Positions 7,242 through 17,900 of a stretch of 64,000 nucleotides of DNA are shown here, in pieces. The position numbers and the translations under genes were made by a program. The notes beneath the pieces were generated by a model. The model did no database searches, was not told where the DNA came from, and saw only the letters and a program-made list of their open reading frames with translations. The stretch lies in the NCBI GenBank assembly GCA_943330745.2, contig CALQIX020000012.1, positions 38,898-102,897 on the forward strand. The letters run 5' to 3'. Position 1 is the first letter of the stretch, and the number at the start of each line of letters is the position of its first letter. This stretch comes from Lishizhenia tianjinensis (GTDB taxonomy: Bacteria > Bacteroidota > Bacteroidia > Flavobacteriales_D > Crocinitomicaceae).

Positions 7242-8489
7242 ATGAAAAAGGTTTTATTTACAATTGGCTTTGGCCTTTCTACGCTTGTGCAGGCGCAAAA
7301 TTATGTACATCAAGCAATTATTTTGAATGAAGGTTACTTTGATTATCAAACGAATGAAATCCTAGTTCCAGTTACTATTGGCAGCTACAATCCGACTACT
7401 CAACTTTATCAAGTGGTAGATACCTTAGATGGAATGCGTTTTGCTTCTGATTTAATTATTCAAGGGGATTATTATTATGTCGCTGCTGATTCCAGAATTT
7501 TCAAAATGGATTTGAACACGCATCAAGAAATTTCTTCAGTATCATGTCCGGGTGTTAGAAATTTAGGGATATATCAAAATAAATTAGTTGCCACACGAGG
7601 AGAGTATTTAACATCGTATGACTCATATTTACACGTGTATGATGCTACAAGCATGTCATTAATCGCAGCTATTGATACAGTACAAGGTCCAAAATGGGCG
7701 ACACAGAATGTAGTTGTAGATGGTTCAAATGCTTTTATCGCAGTAAACAATGGATACGAATGGGGGAATGAAAAAGGCATCATTGGAAAATTAGATTTGA
7801 ATTCCTTGAGCTATGGAAATGAAATAGATTTGGGCCCAGAAGGAAAAAACCCAGATAATTTACTGAAAATTGGTTCATTTATTTATTCGGTAAATAACAA
7901 GGATTGGACGGGTGCATCTATTTCAAAAATTGCATTGGATGGAACGTCTAATTCCACAGTGAATTTGGCAACTGCATCAACTGGTTGTGGAACATCGGCC
8001 TTACGTGATGATAAATTGGTGTATCAAATTTCTATGGAGACTACTTTGAACGAATTTGATATTAACATGATGAATAATGTTGGTCCAATTAGCGGACATT
8101 CTAGCAATTATTATGAATTAGCTCAAGAACCAGTTTCAGGGAATTTGTATGCAAGTGAAACAGATTTTTTCTCTTTTGGTAAAGTTCATTTATTTGATTC
8201 ACAAAACAATGAGATTAGTAATTTTAACGTGGGCGTTTCTCCAGGAACAGTTGTTTTTGATGTACGTTCATCAGCAGGTGTTTCAGAAATTAATGAGTCT
8301 ATTTCGATCTATCCAAATCCTACTGTTGATGAATTGCATGTTATTAAGGAGGGAGTTAAGCGTGTTTTTGATTTGACAGGAAAGTTACTATTCCAATCAA
8401 ATGAGAATATATTGAATGTAAGTGATTTAAATCAAGGGATGTATGTGCTTGAGGTAAATGGAGCGAAAGCACATTTTATCAAAAAGTAA
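7242..8489 (+). CDS. Cobalamin-riboswitch-controlled secreted beta-propeller-like protein with T9SS type A tail
   Basis: A 415-residue exported protein. Residues 1-18 form a signal peptide (ends LVQAQ). The middle consists of repeating four-strand-like units resembling DUF5074/YncE-type propellers (ASDLIIQGDYYYVAADSRIF, KWATQNVVVDGSNAFIAVNN, NPDNLLKIGSFIYSVNN). The end, from about residue 338, is a T9SS type A sorting domain with the hallmark SISIYPNPTVDELHV. It therefore should be secreted and surface-attached. Because a B12 riboswitch directly precedes it, a role in capturing cobalamin or corrinoids is likely, by analogy with BtuG, the surface propeller of Bacteroides B12 uptake. Orthology to BtuG is not shown. 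No TonB receptor gene lies beside it. A strong terminator follows, so it is monocistronic. Confidence 0.82.
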   Translation: MKKVLFTIGFGLSTLVQAQNYVHQAIILNEGYFDYQTNEILVPVTIGSYNPTTQLYQVVDTLDGMRFASDLIIQGDYYYVAADSRIFKMDLNTHQEISSVSCPGVRNLGIYQNKLVATRGEYLTSYDSYLHVYDATSMSLIAAIDTVQGPKWATQNVVVDGSNAFIAVNNGYEWGNEKGIIGKLDLNSLSYGNEIDLGPEGKNPDNLLKIGSFIYSVNNKDWTGASISKIALDGTSNSTVNLATASTGCGTSALRDDKLVYQISMETTLNEFDINMMNNVGPISGHSSNYYELAQEPVSGNLYASETDFFSFGKVHLFDSQNNEISNFNVGVSPGTVVFDVRSSAGVSEINESISIYPNPTVDELHVIKEGVKRVFDLTGKLLFQSNENILNVSDLNQGMYVLEVNGAKAHFIKK

Positions 8490-8506
8490 AAGATTTTAGA
8501 TGATAG

Positions 8507-8539
8507 AATCCCGGTTGTTAAACACAATCGGGATTTTTT
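8507..8539 (+). terminator. Rho-independent terminator after the riboswitch gene
   Basis: AATCCCGGTTGT pairs with ACAATCGGGATT (12 bp with one G-U) around a 5-nt loop, followed by a T run. It ends the transcript of the gene at 7242 and separates it from the minus-strand genes. Confidence 0.88.
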
Positions 8540-8544
8540 ATGTT

Positions 8545-8964
8545 TTAATAAATTCCCGTTTCTCTAAACTGCTTGTCCAATTCTAGCCAATCAACCATCA
8601 ATAAATGACAGCCAATACAAGGCCTTAGCGGAATGTTTTCGGTGTCATCATCAATAAATAAAATATTGTCTTCCATGAATTTGGCTAAATCCCAAGCAGG
8701 AGATTTTACTTTTTTCTCATTGGTTGGAATTCGATCTTTAGTAGGGGAAATTCCAATTTCTTTCAAAAAGGCATGAGCATCTTCTAATGTACCATCATTT
8801 AAGTCAGCACGGTATGTATTTAATACAATATCATGACCAGCTTTTCTAAGTTTATCAATTACCTCAACGGATCCCGGATTCAATAATCCGATGTTGGGAT
8901 AATCAAATTCAACGACCGTTCCGTCAAAATCTAATTGTATGAGCATAGGTTTAAATTCGTTCAA
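8545..8964 (-). CDS. HAD-superfamily hydrolase-like protein
   Basis: A 139-residue small HAD-fold protein. Motif I is the DFDGTVVEFD segment near the N-terminus and a late acidic motif is LFIDDDTENI. Family members are phosphatases or phosphotransferases; the substrate is not predictable. The ATG at 8964 overlaps the hutD-like stop by 14 nt, and the ATG at 8946 (MLIQLDFDG) is an equally good start. A Cys-containing segment RPCIGCHLL follows the last motif. Likely co-transcribed with the HutD-like gene. Confidence 0.8.
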   Translation of the reverse strand: MNEFKPMLIQLDFDGTVVEFDYPNIGLLNPGSVEVIDKLRKAGHDIVLNTYRADLNDGTLEDAHAFLKEIGISPTKDRIPTNEKKVKSPAWDLAKFMEDNILFIDDDTENIPLRPCIGCHLLMVDWLELDKQFRETGIY

Positions 8965-9517
8965 TTACTGTTTTAATAATATTACCTGATTCGATGCAAT
9001 AAACATCCGTTCTTTCTGAACCATTAGTTTCAATTTCAATCAGGTCACCGGCTGAAACAAGTTGATCATTGATTTCAAATTTGCCATTAAAAATAAAAAG
9101 GAAAGTTTTGCTTTCATCTAATGCAATTTCAAGACTTTTATTCGTTTGAAGAAATAAATGAACCACGCTTGCATCATAATTTTCATTAAACATAACATTG
9201 AAATCTTGTACCTTTCCTTTACTGCTTGTATTCCATGAACCATCAAATCTATCCTGATCAAATGTGTCTAATTCTTTAGAATATCTTCCTGCATGTATCA
9301 AGGTTAACTTTCCTTTGAGAATTAACAAGATACGAGTTAACCCAGTAAAGTCTGAAAAATGAGTTTCTTCAGCTTCAACGGTTGCAGTGCTGATTCTGTA
9401 ATCAAAAGCTCGAGTTTGAAAATCGCCATCAGGTGGACATACAAATAACTCAGTACTGGTTCCGCTTGCCCAAGAAATAGTTTTGGAAGAATTTAATGGA
9501 TGAATGATTAGTTTCAT
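8951..9517 (-). CDS. HutD/Ves-like cupin-fold protein
   Basis: A 188-residue protein similar to the HutD (DUF886)/Ves family. The start W-A-S-G-T-S-T-E-L is followed by F-x-x-R-x-S-x-A-x-V-E, then FSDFTGLTRILLILKGKLTL, the characteristic order of that bicupin fold. HutD is linked to histidine use and Ves to cold-induced synthesis in E. coli, but the biochemical role is uncertain. No histidine catabolic genes are nearby. It lies 9 nt after the small membrane protein and overlaps the HAD gene. Confidence 0.8.
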   Translation of the reverse strand: MKLIIHPLNSSKTISWASGTSTELFVCPPDGDFQTRAFDYRISTATVEAEETHFSDFTGLTRILLILKGKLTLIHAGRYSKELDTFDQDRFDGSWNTSSKGKVQDFNVMFNENYDASVVHLFLQTNKSLEIALDESKTFLFIFNGKFEINDQLVSAGDLIEIETNGSERTDVYCIESGNIIKTVIERI

Positions 9518-9526
9518 ATCGTTTTT

Positions 9527-9688
9527 TTAATTGCTGCCGATATAAAGGAAATAACCGAAAATAATAGCAGCAATAACTAGTAAAATCCAACACCCAGACT
9601 GCATGGTATCCAATAAACCATCCCCTTTTTTTCGAAAAAGCAATCCGATTAGTAATGAAATAAAAACTAAGGATATAAAAATTCCCAT
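9527..9688 (-). CDS. Small membrane protein
   Basis: About 53 residues from the ATG at 9688 (MGIFISLVFISLLIGLLFRKKGDG...). Two hydrophobic segments are joined by a short basic/polar loop, and the protein ends FGYFLYIGSN. A longer reading frame opens at 9793, but the upstream part looks non-coding and would overlap the tex promoter and start, so the internal start is preferred. It is 9 nt before the HutD-like gene. No function is recognised. Confidence 0.55.
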   Translation of the reverse strand: MGIFISLVFISLLIGLLFRKKGDGLLDTMQSGCWILLVIAAIIFGYFLYIGSN

Positions 9689-9791
9689 TTTTAATAAAAT
9701 TGATGAATAATCAAAGATATTAATATATGTTGGATTCGAAAAAAGAAATACAATTTCTTGCAATCTGAATAGTAAATACCGAGATTTGTTC

Positions 9792-11900
9792 ATGCAAAAA
9801 AACGATTACATACAAGCGAATTCGGGCCTGCAACCCAAATCAATTCAAAATACAATCAATTTGTTGGAGGGAGGGGCTACTGTTCCTTTTATAGCTCGTT
9901 ATCGTAAGGAAATGACCAATGGTTTGGATGAGGTAGAAATAGCATTCATTCGAGATTTGGCTAAGAAATTTGATGACCTACTTGCTCGTCAAAAAACGGT
10001 TTTGTCTTCTATTGAGGAGCAAGGTAAATTATACAATGAATTGAGAGAAAAAATAGAACAGTGTTTTGATCCTATCCTATTAGAAGATTTATATTTACCA
10101 TTCAAACAAAAGCGTCAAACCAAAGGTGATAAAGCTAAAAAACGTGGGTTGGAACCATTGGCGAAAATGATCATGGCTCAACGTGGAGGTAATCCTGATG
10201 CAATGGCTCAACAATTTGTGAAGGGAGAGGTTGAAGATGAGGATATGGCGATTTCGGGCGCGAAAGATATCATTGCTGAATGGATACATGAAAATTCGGT
10301 GGCTCGCTCTAGAATGCGCCAACTCTTTCAACGGAAATCAATATTGGTGTCAAAATTGGTGAAGGGAAAAGAGGAAGAGGCTTCAAAATACCGAGATTAT
10401 TTCAATTTTTCTGAGCCTTTGTTTCGTTGTGCATCCCACCGATTGCTTGCATTAATCCGCGCAGAACGCGAAGGATTTCTTTCCTTAAAAGCTCAACCAG
10501 ATGTAGAAGAAGCTATTGACTCCTTGGAGCGATTTTTTGTAAAAAGTAACGATGATTGTTCAACTATAGTAGCAGAGGCCTGTAAAGAATCTTATAAACG
10601 ATTGATGTGTCCATCGTTAGAAAATGAAATTTTGAAAGAAGCCAAAGAGAAAGCCGATAAAGAAGCCATTAACGTGTTCTCTACCAATTTACGTCAGTTA
10701 TTGTTGGCCCCACCTCTCGGCTCGAAACGTATTTTGGCAATTGATCCAGGATTTAGAACGGGGTGTAAAGTGGTCTGTTTGGATGAATCTGGTGAATTGT
10801 TGATGAACCAGACGATTTATCCTCATGCCCCGCAAAATGAGAGTTCCGCTGCAAAATCGAAATTAGCTCAATGGGTCCAGGCATATAAAATTGATGCCAT
10901 TGCCATTGGAGATGGAACCGCTGGAAGGGAAACAGAAAGTTTAGTGAAGCATGTCCGATTTGATCGTGAGTTAGAAGTGTATGTTGTTCGAGAAGATGGG
11001 GCATCCATTTATTCAGCAAGTGCCATAGCCAGAAAGGAATTTCCAAATTATGATGTTACGGTTAGAGGTTCGGTTTCAATAGGTCGCAGGTTGATGGATC
11101 CCTTAGCTGAATTGGTAAAAATTGATCCGAAATCGATAGGAGTAGGACAATATCAGCATGAGGTAAATCAAACATTGTTGAAAGATGCGTTAGATGATGC
11201 GGTTGTTTCATGCGTGAATGCTGTTGGAGTAGATTTAAATACGGCTTCCCCTTATTTATTGAGTTATATTTCCGGACTGGGACCAACGCTTGCTGAAAAC
11301 ATTGTTGCTTATCGGTCAGAAATTGGAGCATTTAATTCAAGAGAAGAATTGAAAAAAGTGAAGCGTTTAGGGGATAAAGCATACGAGCAGGCTGCAGGCT
11401 TTTTACGGGTGCGGAATGCAGAAAATCCATTGGATAATTCGGCGGTGCATCCAGAATCCTATTCGGTGGTAAAGAAAATGTCAAAAAAACTTAATGTGGA
11501 GGTAAAAGATCTCATTGGAAATGAATCTTTGGTTGGGCAACTAAATAAAACTGATTTTCCTGATTTAGATAGTTTCACTTTCGATGATTTGGTTAAGGAA
11601 CTAAAAAAACCGGGAAGGGATCCGAGAAAAAAAGCGAAAGTATTAGAATTTGATTCTACCATACGAACTATTGATGATTTGCGTACCGGAATGATTTTAC
11701 CAGGAATTGTCACCAATGTAACTGCTTTTGGAGCTTTTGTTAATATTGGAATCAAGGAAAATGGGTTAATTCATAAATCAAATTTAGCTGACGTATATGT
11801 TGAAGATCCAGCCAAGTTTATTGCTTTGCATGAGCATGTTCAAGTTCAAGTATTAGAAGTGGATGCCGCAAGAAAACGAGTGGGGTTGAAAAGGGTTTAA
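9792..11900 (+). CDS. tex: Tex family transcription accessory protein
   Basis: A 702-residue RNA-binding protein of the Tex family. It has the N-terminal helical region (LLEGGATVPFIARYRKEMT), the YqgF/RNase H-like domain (ILAIDPGFRTGCKVVCLD), the helix-hairpin-helix region (SYISGLGPTLAENIVAYR) and a C-terminal S1 domain (GMILPGIVTNVTAFGAFVNIG). Length is slightly short of the usual 710-780 residues. The ATG at 9792 is chosen over the upstream TTG at 9786. Tex binds RNA and affects transcription or RNA turnover; its exact role is unsettled. It is transcribed divergently from the small membrane protein. Confidence 0.95.
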   Translation: MQKNDYIQANSGLQPKSIQNTINLLEGGATVPFIARYRKEMTNGLDEVEIAFIRDLAKKFDDLLARQKTVLSSIEEQGKLYNELREKIEQCFDPILLEDLYLPFKQKRQTKGDKAKKRGLEPLAKMIMAQRGGNPDAMAQQFVKGEVEDEDMAISGAKDIIAEWIHENSVARSRMRQLFQRKSILVSKLVKGKEEEASKYRDYFNFSEPLFRCASHRLLALIRAEREGFLSLKAQPDVEEAIDSLERFFVKSNDDCSTIVAEACKESYKRLMCPSLENEILKEAKEKADKEAINVFSTNLRQLLLAPPLGSKRILAIDPGFRTGCKVVCLDESGELLMNQTIYPHAPQNESSAAKSKLAQWVQAYKIDAIAIGDGTAGRETESLVKHVRFDRELEVYVVREDGASIYSASAIARKEFPNYDVTVRGSVSIGRRLMDPLAELVKIDPKSIGVGQYQHEVNQTLLKDALDDAVVSCVNAVGVDLNTASPYLLSYISGLGPTLAENIVAYRSEIGAFNSREELKKVKRLGDKAYEQAAGFLRVRNAENPLDNSAVHPESYSVVKKMSKKLNVEVKDLIGNESLVGQLNKTDFPDLDSFTFDDLVKELKKPGRDPRKKAKVLEFDSTIRTIDDLRTGMILPGIVTNVTAFGAFVNIGIKENGLIHKSNLADVYVEDPAKFIALHEHVQVQVLEVDAARKRVGLKRV

Positions 11901-11928
11901 TTTATTTTGTAAATAGATCAGTATTTAT

Positions 11929-14900
11929 TTACCGAAGAAGGTTGACGTGTCCTGCTTTGTCATATACCCGATAATCATACCAAGTAAATTGCATTTTCCA
12001 AGTATATGTTCCGTCTTGACAATTATTTCCATGGTAGTTACCATCCCATCCTTTAGATGGGTCCGTCGTTTCAAATACGAGTTCCCCCCAGCGATTAAAT
12101 ACTTGAACCTTGTATTTTTTTATATTGTCTAAATTAGAAAAAATAGGTAGCCACACATCATTTCGGTTGTCTCCATCAGGGATAAACGTATTTGGAATGT
12201 AATAGAATGGATCATTGTTAAATAAGATTTGCTGATAAGCTGTATCAGCACAACCTTCCGTTGTTACAGCATATAGTGTAATCATAAATGTATCTGCAAT
12301 ATTGGCTGGGTATTCATATGCTCCAGGTTCAAAATACATTTCATCATGATCACCAACACCCATATTCCAAATGTAGAAATCACCACCAATTGAAGTGTTT
12401 AAAATCGTAGTTACAGGAGTTTCAGGGAACAAAATGATAGGGTCAGCAGTCAAACTCGCTGATGGGGTTTGATTTACTGTTATGTAGTTGCTATACGTTA
12501 TGTCGTTAAAACATCCGTTGGCATCATAGGCAATCAGATTTACATCGTACACTCCTCCCGTATCAAATGTTATAATAACATCATCGCATCCAGTATAACT
12601 CAATGAATCACCAAATGTCCACGCGCAATTAAAATTAGCGTCCGAAGTATTAAAAAACTCAACAACTAGTGGAGAACAACCAACAAGGATGTCCGAATCA
12701 AATGAAGGTTGGATTTGTGCTGGTTGGTCAAGGAAACAATCTAAATCGAAAATACATCCATTGGCATCCGTAATTTGAACTGAATAATTACCAGTAGGAA
12801 TGGAGTCAATCATTGATGTTGAATCATTTGTTGACCAATTATATTGATAGCCTGGTGTGCCTCCAGTTGCAGAAACAATTAATTGACCATCTGAGTAACC
12901 AAAGCACTGAGGTTCTAAAGTTGAGTATGTAGCGTTCAGTGGCGCTGCTGGTTGAAAAATGATGGCAGTTTCTACGTATGTGCAACTAGTTGAATCAATG
13001 ACTTGTATAGCAAAGACTCCAATAGGAAGTGAATCAATAAATAGGGTGGTATCAGATGTAGACCAAGAGAACTGATAAGGTGCTGTTCCACCAAAAATAC
13101 TTGCTTCAATACTTCCTGTACTATCACCAAAACAATTCACGTTTTCAATCGTGAACGTTACGTCAATTGGAGCTTGGGGTTGACTTAAACTGACAACTAA
13201 GGTATCGTCGCATCCTACTAAATCAGTTACAACGACTTGATAATTCCCTGCAACAAGAGTTGAAATATCCTCTGTTTGTTGGTTGTTTGACCAATTGTAA
13301 CTGTAAATTGGTGTTCCACCACTTACCGATAAATCAATCGATCCAGTAGCTGCTCCAAAGCAAAGGATGTCTTGATGGCTCTCGCTTAGTTGTATGGGTT
13401 CTGCGGGTTGTGTAATGAGCGTTGAAATTGAGTCTTGACAATTATTTATATCCGTTACAATAACTTGATAAATACCAGTATCAAGCAAGAAAACATCTTG
13501 AGTGGGTTGACCGTTATTCCAAGAATATGAATAAGTTGGAGTGCCTCCTGCAACCGTTAAATTGATTGAGGCTGTCGATTCACCAAAACAAGCAACATTG
13601 GTTTGAGTTAATGAAAGTGTTATGGGTTGAGCTGGTTGTGAAACGGCATAGGTGAAATTTCGTATGCAACCATTTGAATCTGTGATTTGAACAGAATAAC
13701 TCCCCGTTGAAAGTGAGTCAATGTCTTGGGTTGTTTCACCATTAGACCAAAGATACATATATGGAGCAATTCCTCCTGAAACGGTAATGTTTAAAAATCC
13801 ATCGCTGCCACCGAAACATTTAACAGGGCTCATTAATGCTGTAGATTGAATTTGAGTGGGTTGATATATTGTCGTATCAACAAGAAGTTGACACCCATTT
13901 ACATCGCTAATAACAACTTGATAATTACCTGCAGTTAAATGAGTAATGTCTGCTGTGTTTTGAGAATTAGACCACGAATAATTATAGGTTGACGAACCTC
14001 CGAAAACGCTTAAATCGATAGCCCCTAATGCAGCACCAAAACACAGGTTGTTAGTTGTCATTAAACTATAAGACAAAGGCGCAATAGGTTGATTGATTTG
14101 GGCAGTGTCATAAGCTAAACATCCATTTGCATCGGTAACTAGTACAGTGTATTGTCCTGCGATTAGGTTGTTTAGTCCTGATGTGATAGCTAGATTACTC
14201 CAAGCATAAGAATAAGGAAGAACACCTCCTTGAACGGAAGAACTGATGCTGCCGGAAGCATTTCCATAACATAAAACGTTTGTTGGATTTAAATTGACCG
14301 TAAGTAAATTTGGCTGCGTAACAGTAATATTAGCCGTTGATTGACAATTATTTACATCTGTTACAACAACAGAATAATTTCCTGCAACTAATCCTATTGC
14401 GGTTTGCGCTGTTTGGCCATTTGACCATAGGTATGTGTACCCTGCAGTTCCTCCAAAAGCCATTACAGTAGCTGTTCCTGTGGCTTGAGAATAACAAATC
14501 ACCGGAGTCATTGAAATTTGGGACGTTAATGCTGATGTGGGTTGAGAAATATAATAAGATTGTGTTGAGCTACATCCTTTGAAATCAGTCGCTGTTACGG
14601 TGTAATTTCCTGATTGTAAATTATATTGATCTTCCACTGTTGAGGCATTGGACCAATTATATACATAATTACCATTTCCACCGTTGGCCGTTATATTGAT
14701 TGATCCATTGGTGCCACCGGTGCAAGAAACTGGTGACACAATTCCGGAGAGTGATACTGCCGCACTTGGTTGTATAATTGGTACAGTGGTTGATGTAGTA
14801 CAATTGTTCCCGTCTGTTAGAATCAATGTGTAATTCCCTGCGGCTAAATTACTTATGTCTTGTGTGGTTGCTTGATTGCTCCAAGAATATTGGTAGTTTC

Positions 14901-17900
14901 CAACTCCTCCAGCAGGAGTAATATCAATGGATCCCGTGCTGTTTGAAAAACAATTAACATCTATGTGTCCTTGACCAATCACCAAATCTAAGGGTTGATA
15001 AATAATTGTTGAGAAGCTAAATTGACATCCATTGGCATCTGTAATAGTTAAGGAGTAACTGCCCGCCATAAGGTTTACTAAATCTTCAGTAGTTGCTCCA
15101 TTTGACCAGAAATAACTATATGGTGCGGTGCCACCTGAAGTTGTAATTTGAATTGACCCGGTTAATTGACCAAAACACAGTACATCTGTTATTATTGCTG
15201 TGGCTGTCAAAGCGCTATCTGGCTCATCAACTAATACAGATATAAATGATTGACACGTATTTGCATCTGTTACAATGACAAAATAGTTTCCTTGTATCAA
15301 TCCAGTAGCATCTTGACCAACTTGTCCATTTGACCATGAATATGTATAGGATGGAGTTCCTCCTAAAACGTTTAGGTCAATAAATCCATTGGATCCACTA
15401 TAGCATGAAACGTCCGTATGACTCGTTGATAATACAAGGGTGTTGGAAGGATCTAGGATAGCAATAGATATCGTATCAAAACATAAATGATTATCAGTAA
15501 CAACACACGAATAAGTTCCGGCAACTAAATTCTGTATGTCCTGAATCGTTTGATTGTTATTCCAATTGTATGTATATGGACTCGTTCCGCCACTCACAGT
15601 TAAGTCAATTGTTCCTTGTAGGCCGCCCACACAAACAGCATCTGTGTGTGTTTCAGTAAGAGACAGAGGAGAAATTGGTTGTTGAACATTGATTGTTCGA
15701 TTGGCTTGGCACCCATTATTATCTGTAACAGTAACCAAATATATTCCTGCTGGTATATTGGTTAGGTCTTCTTGAGTTGATCCATTGGACCAAAGGAATG
15801 TGAAGGGAGCTGTACCACCATTTGGCATTAGGTTGATTGATCCGGTTGAATTCCCGTAACACAAAACATCAACTTGTGAGTGCATTAAACTAACCGGTGC
15901 TGGTTCTGTAATAACGGTGTCTCCAACGATAATACAACCATTTAAATCTGTTACGGTTACTTGATAAAATCCAGAACCAACAGCAGGAAGATCTTCCGTT
16001 AATGCCCCGTTATTCCATAAATAAGCATAAGGAATTGTTCCGCCTGAAATTGAAATATCAATATTTCCGTCAATTCCACCGAAGCAATCTGGTTCATCCA
16101 TCGTTAGTGAAAGCGAAAGTGGTGACGCGGGTTGTGTAATTGTTCCAATATTTGTTGAAATGCAATTATTTGCATCCGAAATTTGAACACTATAATTTCC
16201 AACTGATAAATTCGAAATATCTTCAGAAGTAGCAGCATTAGACCAAATAAAAGTATATGGGGCTGTTCCTCCGGTTGGGTTTAAATTTATTATCCCTGAA
16301 GCTCCACCAAAACAAGCTACAGGAGATACAGCAATACTTGATGAAAGTGCTGCATTTGGTTGGGTTACCGTAATTGTTAAAACAGAAGTACATCCTTTGA
16401 AATCAGTTACTGTCACCGAATAATTACCCGCTATTAAATTAGAAATATCTTGAGTTGTTTGTCCACTAGACCATGCATAAGTATAAGGGCTTGTTCCTCC
16501 AGCAACCGTTAAATCAATACTTCCAGTGCTATTTCCAAAACACTTTACGTTTAAATGGGTTTGAGTTAAGGATAAAGGGGCTGCCGGTTGGGTAATGCTA
16601 ATAGTTGATTGTTTGATACAACCGTTCAAGTCAGTAGCTGAGACAGTATACGAACCAGCTGAAAGTGAGTTTATATCTTCTGTAGTTTGTCCACTGGGTG
16701 CCCAAGAATAAATATATCCAGGAGTACCACCGGAGGATGTCAAGTTAATTGAACCATTTGATCCGCCAAAACAAGAAACATTGATTTTTGTGTTTGTCAA
16801 TGTGATTGCTGTGGGTTGTGTCAAAGTAACGGAGCTTGTTTTTATACAGCCGTTTGCATCCGTTATAGTGGCTGTGTAGGTACCAGGTCCTAAATTAGAA
16901 ACGGAAGGAGTTGAGGCTCCTCCTGGTGACCATGAAATCGAATAAGGTGCTGTTCCTCCCGAATAAGAAACAGATGCAGATCCATCAGAAGCACCAAAAC
17001 AACTTATGTTTTTGCCATTATAATTAGAGGTTATGACCGATTGAGCCGTCAAAGCGGTTGGTTGTGTAATTGTATAACTCGCTGTAGCTGTGCAGGTATT
17101 CTGGTCAGTTGCTGTAACGGTATAACTGCCGGGAGCTAAATTTGAAATTGTTGGAGTGTTTAAGTTGTTGCTCCATGAGTATGTGAAAGGACTATTTCCT
17201 ATGCCAGCTACTGTTATCGATCCATTATTGGAATTAAAGCACAAACTATTCGATAAATTTACTTGTTGGATGGTAGGATTCTGGTAAATGACAACACTAT
17301 CAAATAAATTGTTATAGGTACAGGAACCATCCTGCAACGAAACACTCAAGGAGTACATTCCTGAATTGATTGCAGACGCATTAGGAATTGAAATGGAGGA
17401 TGAATCAGATATGAACCCATTTGGACCAGTCCAAGAATAATTAGCGTAAGATGAATAAGGAGCTGTTAGTAGCAGATTGTCCCCAATACAAAATGGGGCG
17501 TTATCGATAATTGAAATTTGTGGGCAGTTAGGTGCGAATACTGAAATTAAATTACTTGATGTAGATGGACAACCATTTGCATCATATAGATCGGAAGCGC
17601 CACCGTTATTATACGAATTACTCGAGATGCCACCAGTTCCAAAAATGTATGCTTTGTTTTCAAGTGTGCTATCGCAACTTAAAATAACACAATCGTCTAC
17701 GACACGCACTCTGAATCGAACCACGGCACTGTCTGATCCAGTTGATGTATTTAACATGAGCCCACCTGTCGAATTTGTTGCCCCACTGTTTACACGCGCT
17801 TTTATAATTCGATTAATCGGATCGTATTCTGCTTGATCATCTCCAGTGGCATCTGTTTTTGTTCCAACGAATGGACCGTTCAAATAACTAATTGAATTAG

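Noticed and set aside
12712..17270. Possible CRISPR-like array because of regular repetition
   Set aside because: The repeats are about 228 nt, coding and in frame, with SprB protein motifs; there are no short identical repeats with unique spacers.
17477..17836. Plus-strand open frame inside the adhesin gene
   Set aside because: It is a shadow of the minus-strand adhesin, without signal or family match.
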